From NCBI GenBank assembly GCA_021464245.1, contig JADCRB010000054.1, forward strand, positions 614,291 through 678,290: a stretch of DNA of 64,000 bases. The letters run 5' to 3'. Below, piece by piece: positions 11,501-22,017 of the stretch. The notes under the pieces are model-generated. The model was not told where the DNA came from. It ran no database searches and saw only the letters and a program-made list of their open reading frames with translations. Within the stretch, counting starts at the first letter, position 1; each line of letters opens with the position of its first letter. Source of the DNA: Carallia brachiata (taxonomy: Eukaryota; Streptophyta; Magnoliopsida; Malpighiales; Rhizophoraceae). The position numbers and the translations under genes are program-made.

Positions 11501-14047
11501 CATCTTCTTAATAAAATTTTTAAGCATGTTCTTGCTCAGGTAGAAAAATAGTTTTGAGAGAAAAAGCAGTTAAGTAATATTTAATGACTAAATTACTCCT
11601 AAATTATTAACTAGTTTCTTAAAATTTTCCTTAAAATGTGTCCCACGACCATTTTTCTTGTTGCCTCCGCATTGATTTTAGGTTTGTTTTCTCATTTTTG
11701 ATTGGTTTATTTATTTATTTATTTATTAATTTTTGTGAAACTAAACAGGCCTTTTTTTTTCTTTTTTTAAGAAAGTGAAACTAAACTAGCCTAAAGAGTG
11801 TAGCTTAATTTTATAAAGGGCTCCATTACGAAGCCACAGGGAAATGGCCATAGGCTGGCCATAATGGTGGGATCCGCTTCAAAAAAAAATCTAGACCTTT
11901 TTTTTTTTGTTTGAGAGACACTATAATATATTGGTAATTGTAGGTGTCTGAGTTTGCATCAATAAATATGAGCAGACAAAGGCTCTCAAAAAAAGGCCTA
12001 CGCCTTAGGACCTCTGACTTTTGAAAAGAAACGACAGAAGCAAATCTCCATTAACTCCATAAGCAAGGTTCTTAGACTATGAACAAGGTATTATCCGTCT
12101 AAGTGATACCGAGAGATTATGATTTGCCAGTAATCTGTCTACTGCTTATTATTGGAGGTTTTCAAGAGTGATGGATTATGAATTGCCAATAATCTAAGTA
12201 TGAAAAGACATGAAAATTGTTCAAATATTTTGTTTGCCATCTTGTACGCAATTTTCGTGTATCTTAGCTCTTTCCTTCCGAAATTTGTTCTTCTAACGTA
12301 CGTCGACACAATAGACGCGTCATGAATTCCATACAAATTGCTTCTTAATACAATTTCTTTCAAATTCATTAAAATTTCATGGACTGATTCTTGAATACCT
12401 GCTATAGTAGAAAATTCGTGTGTTATTTTTTCAGATTTTGCACGTGTTGATACATGTTCCTTCTATTTCTCCGATTAAAGCTCGCATCGCAGAGCCGATT
12501 GTGTCGGCTTGCTCTTTCCTAAGAGGAGACAAAATAAACCGTCTATAACAAAGATGCTTACCGTCAAAACTTGATTCAACACATTTTCACTATAATGTTC
12601 GAGTAGATAATGTTACTTTCTCTCGAGCCATAATAATATTTATTTTGATCAAATCATTGAATTTTTTGTATGTGACAAGATATTGATGCACATAACATGC
12701 TGCAAACATGTCTAATTTTTTGGTTTCATATTTTGTGAGAAGAACAATTTTCTTGTCTAATTTTTTGGTTTAGTATTTTGCGAGAAGAACAATTTTCTTG
12801 CGGCACATTATTTTCCATGCTACGTTCAGATCCTTGCTAATTAGCGTTCAATAAAAAAAAAAAAAAAGACAATCCTTGCCGATTGCTCGAGTTTATCGGC
12901 ATCCACAAGTCATAACGTAGCAGTCCGAGCAAGCAATTCATAAAAAAATAAAAAAAGATAACTACACATATATTTGTACACGTATAAATATAATAATTAT
13001 TTTTTTGTTGTATTAGTAAAAACAAATTCTCCAAAGAAAATTTTTTTAAAAAGAATTTTATATAATATTTACACTTTATATTCTAAGATAATACTCATTT
13101 AAATTTAAATTAAAATTTTAAAAAAAAAAATATTAAAATATTGATGCCACCTCAGCCGGTGCACCTCTTCCCGGTGCACCGTGCACCGGCCTCGGAGGAC
13201 CAATGTAGGTCCCAAAGAAATTGATACCAATTTACAGAACCAGCAAACAATGCAAACAAAAACTTGTTTGGTTTACTTTGTTCCCAGCCAAAAATATGCC
13301 ACAGCTTACAAAGCAATTATGAGGATGGCAAAGGGTGCCGAAAACAACAAAATCAAAGCATTGGCACAACCCTTCATAGACTCCAGGAAACGTCTAGGAG
13401 CATCACAGGCAAATACCCGTCAAGTGATACCCAGAATGCATTAATTGATATATAGGAGCTATTGAAGAGTTTATTTTGCCAGAACCGAAGGAAAAATATC
13501 CTTCCTTGAAGCAGATAACATACAACTAGCATATCCGGTCCATTCAACTCTGAGCATTGAGCTGTAGAGAAAAAAGAAAGTCAAAAGAACAAAAAAGAAC
13601 AGCAGGATGCCTATGATACAATTGCCATGGCAGAGTTATTGAAGAACTCTTTTATGTATGTGTCTTAAGCACAGAGTATATTCTTAACTATAAACATACT
13701 GATTTATCATGATTCCTTTGAAGCAATGGCAGGAATTCAATCACTGTAAGTTAATATCTTTCTTTATGCATTAATGACGACGAATGCATTCGTTACAGTT
13801 CCAGAATTACGGCAACATTTTGCACTTTTAAGTGAAGCAGTTGCCTGTAGTTTAATTGTTGAGACTGTCAATACTATAAGGATAAGGCGAGTAAACAAGA
13901 CACAAGCAACTTTAGTCAACATCATTTCTCACAATTTGGACAACCCAGTCTGACCTAGTAAGATTTCTATTCACCAGTTGCAGACATCCACAACAGCATA
14001 TCTTCAACCACAAATCCATCTGGTTCCCCAATTGTGGATTTCAATTA
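11501..14047. other. Intergenic DNA without a recognised gene
   Basis: No known protein was seen. The stretch 12700-12800 contains a tandem duplication of about 60 bases: TCTAATTTTTTGGTTT, then ATTTTGYGAGAAGAACAATTTTCTTG. A GC-rich palindromic cluster lies at 13156-13189. The frame at 13181-13444 matches no family I know. Confidence 0.4.
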
Positions 14048-14914
14048 ACACTGTGTTTAGATAAAATTCTCGAGAGAAAGGAAAGTGAGGGAGAAGAAAG
14101 TGTAGAAGAGGATGATTGTATGAAAAGAATGTTTTCTATTTTGTCTTGTGTTTAGGAAGAGGTGATGGGAGGGAGGAAAACTACAAATTCTTTTATTTGG
14201 GAAATAGTGGAAACTGAGGAAGAGAAAAATAAAATATATTAAAATACCAATTTTATCCTTCATAATAAAAACAACTTATTTGTAAATCATATATTAAATA
14301 TTTTTTATAAATCAATTTTAATAATTTTTTATACAATTTCTTTATTAACATGCTAAAAAAATTTAACAATTAGTCTCTTCTTTGAATCGCTTTATTATCG
14401 TACTACTGATTAACTTGATCTTAATCTTATCATTGCAGACCAAAATTATTTTGATACATATGTCCCAAAGTTAAACATGTATAGTGATAATATCAAATCA
14501 ATACCAAAAATCAATTTTCAAAGCATGTGGAAATATATTCGTTTTTACGCTTCAATTCTTTAGAAAAGGGTCCAAATTCAACCGAAATCCACCAATAGGT
14601 TAGTCAAATGTTCATCATTTTTAGTTCCACGATGCATATTATCATGCAACATCATCAACCCTGCGACAATAAACACATTGATAAATTGTAATTTTCAAAT
14701 TATACTATGGGTAATTAAGTCATTAAAAAATTTAATAGGAAACCAACAACTTTCTCCCAATTTGAGAGAGAGGATTGGTTTTGGTGGGGTAGAAAGATTA
14801 GGAGAATTAAAAACTTTCCTCTACTCCATTTTTCAAATATTTTCCAAACATAGTAACTTACCCTAATCATTTTCCTCTCCCTCTCCCCCTTTTCCCCCCT
14901 CCCAAACATAGTGC
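14048..14914. mobile_element. MITE with CACTRTGTTT termini
   Basis: The left end CACTGTGTTTAGATAAAATT and the right end CCTCCCAAACATAGTG are inverted repeats over about 11 bases. They continue into purine-rich DNA (GGAAAGTGAGGGAGAAG) on the left and pyrimidine-rich DNA on the right. The length of about 870 bases and the lack of coding fit a non-autonomous DNA transposon. The superfamily is uncertain, because no clear target duplication was seen. Confidence 0.55.
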
Positions 14915-16009
14915 AAATGCTCGAAATCTATGGAACCATTTAGATTCTAACATATAGATTCTTTCTGCAATAAATAAATTATGATATGCATACATTCTCA
15001 TATACACAAAGCAGCTTATGCAACAATATCTCTTGAATTCATTTCTTCTTTAGTCAAAGCACTTTAATCTTCTAAGGGCAAAGACAGAATATCAATATTT
15101 ATCAGCCCTGCCCAATTCTTTCCAAAAAGAAAGCTCTCTTTCCACAATCTACCAGCGGGCAGATTACTGTGGTAAGGGCAGGACAAACGCAAATGAAGGG
15201 AAAATAGCGCATCCATCTTGTGCAATGCATGAACAAGATTGCATGCTACAGATGACGTGTTCAACACTGACAGAAAGCACTGAAGTAGACAAATTCTTTG
15301 ACTTACCAAAATGAACACAGAAAAAATTGTGTGTTAGCATGTTTAACCATTTCTCCACAGATAATCCTAATATAAATTTCTACCAAAACCAAAGAGAAGA
15401 GAGTTGTTTTGTTTATTTTACTCTTTAGGTATGAGATATTTCTGAAATAAGCTCACTTGGCCATGATATTGAAGCAAAAGAATTTTGAATTTGCCGAAAC
15501 AAATTTCATCTTTCAGCGAATATGATTTTGTGCAAACAGAGTTGCTATAAGGTGCCGATATTCAGAGGAAACTGTGGGTTGTCCATGGTCTAATTAATAC
15601 ACGTTTGAGGAAATTTATTGGGGCAGCTTAATACTATCTTGATTCTTGAGAGCAAAAATGGTCGGCTTCAGGAAATGTCAGAGAAACATAGAAAGTTTAA
15701 TTTCTCATTGTCTTAGATGAAATGCTGTCTGTAGGATAAAAGAGGAGTTGCTTAGGAAGTCGGGAATCTCATCCATATTTCCTTAAAAAGAAGTAAAAAT
15801 AGCATGTGGATCTAGATTGAGACAGCAATCCTACAACAGATTGATTCATATATAATTTGGATTTTCCACCAAATACTGATGATGGCAAAGTAGAAAGTAG
15901 AAACCAGGAAGAATTAATAACATTTCTAATTTGCTAAGATGAAAGAAACGACATGACATAAAATGATCGAAAATAGCAAGTCATTCATACCGGGTAAATA
16001 AAACGGAAA
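14915..16009. other. Unassigned DNA and C1D downstream region
   Basis: No recognised gene. Base composition is less AT-biased than in the neighbouring repeats, and part may be the 3' UTR of the C1D gene (-). The frames at 15064-15358 (-) match no family I know. Confidence 0.3.
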
Positions 16010-17320
16010 TCAGCTCATGGGCAGGTTATCATCATCTGATGATGAGTCAATTTGTATAGGTCCCTCAATTCCACCTGTATTCTCAACAAGAAGTTCACGT
16101 GCTGCTTTTTCAAGAAATTCCTTTGCAGCTGCTTGAACTGATTTTTTCTCAGACGATTGAAATTTCCTCTTCTTTTGGACGCTCGTCTCTACATACTTAA
16201 TCCTAGTCCCTTCTCCTTTACTAATATCCCTCATGCTCTTCCTCTGTTCTGCAAGTGGCAGAATTCTAGAAACTAAATGAAAATGAACAAGTCTCATGCA
16301 GGTAACAAGAAAGAGATTGATTGCTTACCAGGTGTGAGGTCAGGCAAAGAATGCTCGATGAAACGGGTTGCAGCATGGTAGTTTAATGTGGTGGACGGTC
16401 GCAGGGTGCTTCAAGTACACAATCAGAGTCTTTAGTTAATAAAGGAAATAAGAAATTAGCTGCCACCACCCAAAATCATCTTTTTGACTTACAATCACAT
16501 TCAAACTCACATCCATTGTGTTTCAAAAGTCCGCCTGATTATTGAAACGAAATTTAACAGGGTGCATAAGTAACGTTGTGCTCCAAGAAGAAAAAGAAGT
16601 ACCTTTACTCAAATCTATGAAACGATCTAGTTTGTCTTGGTACAAGCTCAATCTCTCCTAAATAAAGATCCGCAAAAAGCATAGATTAGGTTGGCTATGT
16701 AATGACATCCTTTGCTCTACTAAATACACAAACCAACATTCTGAAGGAAAAACTAAAAGAAAAAAAAAAAAAAAAAAAGAACATTTATTCTAACACCAGC
16801 ATGCAAATATCAGCTCGCTGGGAACACAAAAAAATTCTAAAAAGAACATACAATGCTCTCAATACAAAGTAGCCATCAATCAGAAACGCGACAAGGAAAA
16901 ATCAAAGTAAACAACAAAGTTCAGGGAGACATACAAGCTCTGACTTGATGGGATGATCATCTGGGTGAATTCCACTGGCCCTCAATCTCACTGAAAATTT
17001 ACAAAATTGAAGTCACGCACATTAATGAAAAAAAAAAAAAGCAAAGAGCAACATAAAATAAAACATCAAAAACATAACTCCCTGAACATTAAGCAAATTA
17101 GGGACTTGTACATACAAGAGAAGAGGGTACAAGTGGCCTTGGCGAGCAGGAAAAGGGTCTGAGCACGTTCAAGAGGAGGGATTTGGGCAAGGACATCTGG
17201 GTCCGAGAGAGACAGCACTTGTAGCAACTGCGTCTCCACTTGCTCTAAGTTGATCAAGCTTCTCTTAACCGAGCCCATCACAGATTCTGGCACAAAATTG
17301 CTGCTTTCTCCTCGTTCCAT
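16010..17320 (-). pseudogene. C1D-type nuclear exosome cofactor (Sas10/C1D), 1-base frameshift
   Basis: C1D proteins (yeast Rrp47/Lrp1) bind the nuclear exosome and structured RNA. Five exons on the minus strand: 17116..17320, 16935..16990, 16603..16657, 16329..16408, 16010..16248. The start is the ATG at 17320 (MERGESSNFVPESVMGSVKR). Exons 1-3 give NLEQVETQLLQVL, DPDVLAQIPPLERAQTLFLL, GIHPDDHPIKSEL and LYQDKLDRFIDLSK. Exons 4-5 give RPSTTLNYHAATRFIEHSLP, EQRKSMRDISKGEG, VQKKRKFQSSEKKSVQ and AAKEFLEKAAREL. Exon 4 is 80 bases where 81 are needed: a CCC run at 16404-16406 stands where the family's Ala-Pro-Leu codons need four C. As written, translation stops about ten codons into exon 4. Every splice site is canonical and the C-terminal exon is well conserved, so an assembly error in a C-run is as likely as a true null. 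About 211 residues if the base were present. Confidence 0.85.
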
Positions 17321-17333
17321 TCTATGTACACTA

Positions 17334-17353
17334 CACACACACACACACACACC
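17334..17353. repeat. (CA)n microsatellite in the C1D 5' region
   Basis: About ten CA repeats lie 14-33 bases upstream of the C1D start codon. They probably fall in the 5' UTR, where length changes could alter leader length. Confidence 0.75.
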
Positions 17354-17459
17354 CACCAAAAATACACCCAAAAAAATAGATGTTTCTCTTGCAGACTTCG
17401 AGGTTGCCGTGCTTAGATTCTCTGTCTTTACAGCGTGGTCTGGCGCCAGTTAGGTTACA

Positions 17460-18890
17460 GTGAAGATGCGGCTCTGTGGCGGCTGTTTGGTTTGGTGATT
17501 CTTTCATCTTTCACCCCAATCAAGCCCCTTTCTTGGATGGGATTCATTAGCGTGGCCAATCTTTTATTATTATTATTATTATTATTATTAATAATTTAAT
17601 TCAAATTTTAAATATATTTAATATTATTTTAAATATATTTAGTGATATTTTTAAATTTTAAATTTTTTTAAAAAAATTTTTTAAATTTTTTTGCGTTATT
17701 AATGTGTAATTAATTTTAGCTAGTTAGTTAAATTTTGTTACAAACAGTTATTTTTTACCTTCTTTTTTATAGACTTTAATCAAAAATCAACATATCAACA
17801 CTTTTCAATAGTATTTCTGTAATATTTTTAACATTTAACTTTTTAACAATCAATTAACATTTATCACGTAAATAATAACTATAAAAAAAATAAATAAAAA
17901 CGTCTTTGTTAGTAAAATACAAGTTAGTTTAGCAACTAACTTTTTCCGTTCTTAAATAACTTCCAGGTATGCCATTTTGAAGGATTATTTATTCATTCAT
18001 TGTCGCTATTTTATTTTCTTAACAATATTATTAGTTTTATTATTAATTAATATTATTATTATTGTTGCCACATTAACATTATTATCATGTTTTGCATTCC
18101 TATTCCACGCATTTGTTTACCTTTTTGTGTCAAATTTTGACGCGACTCTTGAATTCATATGAAAAAAGGAAAATAAGTCGGCCATAAAATAACTTAAATT
18201 CGAAATTTTGAAAATTTAGTCAAGAAAACCCAACATGACCCGCGACCCATGTAACCTTTTTTTCCCCTCATGAAAACCAAAAAAATTAAAATGAAATATT
18301 ATAATATTTGAATTATAGATTTTGTGTGTAAAAAAGCATAGTTTTTAATAGTTTTATAATGAATGTTATGAATATTAATTTTGCTAAATAAAGCAAGATT
18401 ATTATTCAAGTTTCCTTATATTTTTACTTGTTATTTATTTATATTTATATATACACAAGTATATAGAAATCAACTACTTTTATTTATATGTATTATATAA
18501 ATAAATATCTAATTTAATTTACACAATTTTTTATTCATTACATATAATTAATATTTTTTATTATTTTTTTATTACTAATTTATATAATTATCTATTTTAT
18601 AGTTATAATAATTTAAAAATATATAAGTATATATATATATCTTATCTGATATCAATATTCAATAATATATTAAAGAAACTAAGAGAAAATTTTCCCTCAA
18701 CTTCCCCATATTTATAGCGAAAAAAAAAAAAAGATCAATGAGGTGGGTATCTTATATGTAAATGAAAATTCAATTATAATGGATAACGGTCCACAGTTAA
18801 GAAAATTACTGTAAGTGTTGGTAAAAAACTATCTTGCACAATCACTCCCTTTCGGTCTTTTTTCGGCGGTGTTTGGCTTAATTACGCCTT
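17460..18890. other. AT-rich intergenic DNA upstream of C1D
   Basis: No gene recognised. A (TTA)n microsatellite lies at 17563-17590, followed by more than 1 kb of very AT-rich sequence with many ATTATT and TATATA runs. Confidence 0.5.
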
Positions 18891-20480
18891 TTGGGTTATC
18901 TTTGTTCTACGCCTAGAGCACCTTACTGATGTAGTATATTGGCTTTTGCATAGAATCTTCCTCCCTAATTAGAACTCAATTGACTGCCGCTGTGCTGATA
19001 GCTAAGTGCAAGAATAGTTGTTCCCCTACTACCAGCTTGTTGAATAGGGGGGCAGCGGCATTGTGGGCTTTTAGGTAGATGTGTCAAAAAGTAACATATT
19101 TGATAATCTGTTTGAATTCACTTAAAAAAAATTGAGTTAGAAATTCAATTTTTCAATCTGAATCTAAAAGTGACCCAATCTTAAAATGACTCAAAAAATT
19201 TTACTTGGATTTAGGTCACCCGTTGGGTTAAGAAAAAGACAAAATAGTGAATTTTTTTAATTTTTTACCATTGATTTATCTTTTTTTTAAGTATTAATTA
19301 GTACCATTTTCGTAAAATATAAATATATATATGACACAAAAACTAAATTTAAACGTTTAACTCATTATAGAAATGAGTTTTAAATTTAATTGAAATATTT
19401 TATTTTAGTAAAAAATGACTTAAAAAAATAATGGTTCAGTGCGAATTTGACTCAAATTTAATCTGAATCCAACTTAAATTTGAAACAACCCAACCTGAAT
19501 ATAAACCAAATGTAATATGAGTTGAAAGTAATTTAATTAAAAATGATCTAAACCAAAAATGATACAATCTGAATCTGCCCAATCTGACTTTTTGACACAT
19601 GCACTTTTAGTTGCTGGAAGACTTGTTCAGATTCTTGCGTCCAAGAAAAGCGAGGGGCATTGTTGAGTGCTTGAAAGAAAGGTTGTTGCTTATCTTCGGC
19701 CCTGGAGATGAAGCGGTTGAGGTGTGCCAGTATGCCGTTTAAGACTTGTACCTCCCGGATGCTTATTGGTGCTGGAAGATAAAGGACTGTCAAGATCTTC
19801 TCAGGATTTGTCTTGATGCCCCTGTGAGATACTAAAAATCCCAGAAATTTCCCTAACTGTACCGCGAAAGCACACAGGGTCAGGTTCAATTTCATTTTGT
19901 ACTTGTTCAATGTGTCCAATGTTTCCCGGACATCTTTGACATGGTTCGAGGTGGTCTTACTTTTGACTAACATATCATCCATCTATACTTCCATATTCTA
20001 ACCTATCTAATGTTTGAACATCTTGTTCGCGAGACATTGGTAAGTAGCCGCTGCATTTTTGAGTCCGAAAGGCATCACCTTATAACAATAAATGTCCTTT
20101 CCTGTGATGAAAACTGTCCTCTCCTGGCCTGGTTCGTACACCGAAATCTGATTATATACGGAAAAAGCATCCATAAAGGTTAGCAATTCGTGGCCGGATG
20201 TCCCGTGGACTAGCTGGTCGATGCGGGTGAGCGGGTAGCTTTGGGGCACGCTTTATTCAGGTCTGCATAGTCTACGGACATTCTTCATTTCCCGTTAACT
20301 TTTTAGATTATCACCACGTTTGCCAGCCAAGTTGGATAAGTGACTCTCCCGACGAATTTGGCTTGCAAGAGGCAAAGTTTCTTGTTTTCTGCTTAACAGG
20401 AGGAAGTTGGGGTCGATGCTTAGCTCGTGAGACGAGACTTCTAGGACTACTCTAGAAAATTAGCGTCTGTAATGTAACAA
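18890..20480 (-). pseudogene. Ty3/Gypsy pol fragment (RT to RNase H), decayed
   Basis: Reverse transcriptase motifs are read on the minus strand in this order: VTYPTWLANVV, then RMSVDYADLNKACPK, YPLTRIDQLVHGTSGHELL, FMDAFSVYNQI, YCYKVMPFGLKNAAATYQ, then MDDMLVKS (YVDDML-like box) and LGFLVSHRGIKTNPEKI. After an inserted MITE the RNase H side resumes: AHNAAAPLFNKLVVGEQLFL, then VLIREEDSMQKPIYYISKVL. Breaks include a Trp-to-stop in the GKWRM box (about 20290), a small deletion after ACPK (about 20235), a stop after AVN and a stop after SKVL. No LTRs were identified. It is a dead internal fragment of a plant Gypsy-like element. Confidence 0.85.
19077..19603. mobile_element. MITE nested in the Gypsy fragment
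   Basis: A perfect 14-base inverted repeat, ATGTGTCAAAAAGT, lies at 19079-19092 and in reverse at 19587-19600. Flanking CTTTTAG(G/T)T copies at 19068-19076 and 19604-19612 look like a 9-base target duplication with one mismatch. The retroelement reading resumes exactly across the insert (QQLK, then AHNAAAPL), which proves a later insertion. The interior is AT-rich with GACCCAATC and GACTCAAA-type repeats and has no coding capacity. Confidence 0.8.
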
Positions 20481-21462
20481 CTGTGTGAATGTATTGTATA
20501 ACAAAAAAAAAATTAGTGATTTTTTTTTTATTGCACTTGTAATTAATATGATTACACAATAAATTCATATAGTTAAATTACCGAAAATTTTTTTTGACAA
20601 ATTCGTCCCGATATGTAATGGAGTTTTTATTAAATATCCAATTTTTAGTTGTTCAAAGAAAAAAAAATGTCGATGTTGATTTTCATATTACTAAATACCA
20701 ATTTTAAGTGATTCACTGGGAAAAAAAAAAAAAAAAAGGAAATGCTTGCAATAAATTGCCAATGGGATCTTTCGGTTGATGGATGAAACTTTCTTAGTTG
20801 ATAGCTTTCATTTCCAGTTTGGACCCACCTTCTAAATTTCTGAATGTCATCTTAATCATTTTTTTTTTTTTTTGTTTTTTGGGTACATATCTTAAATCAG
20901 TTTTTCCTTGAGAAGAAGTGGCAAAAAAATGTGGGTATTTTGTGTGAAAAGAAGATCAGAGACCTATGTTATTTGCCTACAAATTCAGGAAACATAAAAG
21001 AAAATGACGATGGCTGCTTTGAAGAATGTCTCGCCTACCCCCATTCTTAATCTTGACAAATTGGCGTGCATAATCCACTTCACTCGCCATCGCTGTCTTA
21101 GGTACCAAAATAGACTTGGTTACAAGAAGAAAAAATGTTAGTGTCTCAAAGAAAAGGCACTCGATGATTGCCTGTAATGTCAAATTTTATTCTAAAACAA
21201 AAAAAATAATAATTTTTTTATTACACTTTTTATACATGTAATTACAAAAAATTTTAAATTTATTGTATTATAGACATTTTCTGAAAACATTTTCTCAATC
21301 CATGTACTAGAACTCTTACAAGAAAGAGCTGCGACTTGGTTGTTTTTCGCAGCCGAAAAACAAAAGGAATAAATTTTTGAGAATAAAATGCAGCAGTACA
21401 TATTCTGAAAAAGGTACACTAGATTTTGTTTGGAATGCGGTACACTCTACTTGGATTTTAGA
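20481..21462. other. Intergenic DNA without a recognised gene
   Basis: AT-rich, with A- and T-runs at 20722-20737 and 20859-20880. The open frames at 20977-21419 (-) match no family I know and have low-complexity composition. Confidence 0.4.
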
Positions 21463-21690
21463 AAGAGTATAATTACGTATCCTGAGACTTTTATTTCAGA
21501 ATTTTGTGCCGAACGAAATTGTAATTATTATTTTTGAAACTACGAATGATATTTTTAAAATATAAAAATAACAATTGGTTCAAAAATATCAATTTTAATT
21601 TTAAAAATAACAATTCCAATTACATTCGACACATAATTCAGTACAAAAATTATCGACCCACCAATATTTATTCTTTTAAAAATAAATTGT
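21463..21690. repeat. Dispersed inverted-repeat element, copy 2
   Basis: Second copy of the element at 1912-2130, in the same orientation and somewhat diverged. It shares TAATTACGTAT, AAATAACAAYTGRTTCAAAAA-type sequence and the ACATAATTCRGTACAAAAATT end. The internal inverted pair is GAATTTTGTGCCGAACGAAAT against ATTCGACACATAATTC. Confidence 0.7.
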
Positions 21691-22017
21691 TTATTGTAGC
21701 TGATCGCAACCCTCTAAACCATGCGCCCACCCACCTAGTTTTCCCGAAAAAAAAAAAAAAAGAAAGAAAGAAAGCCAGTCCAAAAATGTCCATGTTACCA
21801 TTTGTGTGCATTCCTTCTGCGATTCACTGTATATAAGCCGCTGCCGTATATACTACAAACAAAACTTGCAGAAGGGTCCCAAACTGACATTGCACACTTT
21901 TAAAAAAAACAAAAAAACTGCTAGAGTGAGAAATTGCCTAATTTATATCCCATGTTTGCAACAGTAAGACAATGACGACAAACAAAAGACACCTGAAGTG
22001 TAAGCCATATCAGAAAA

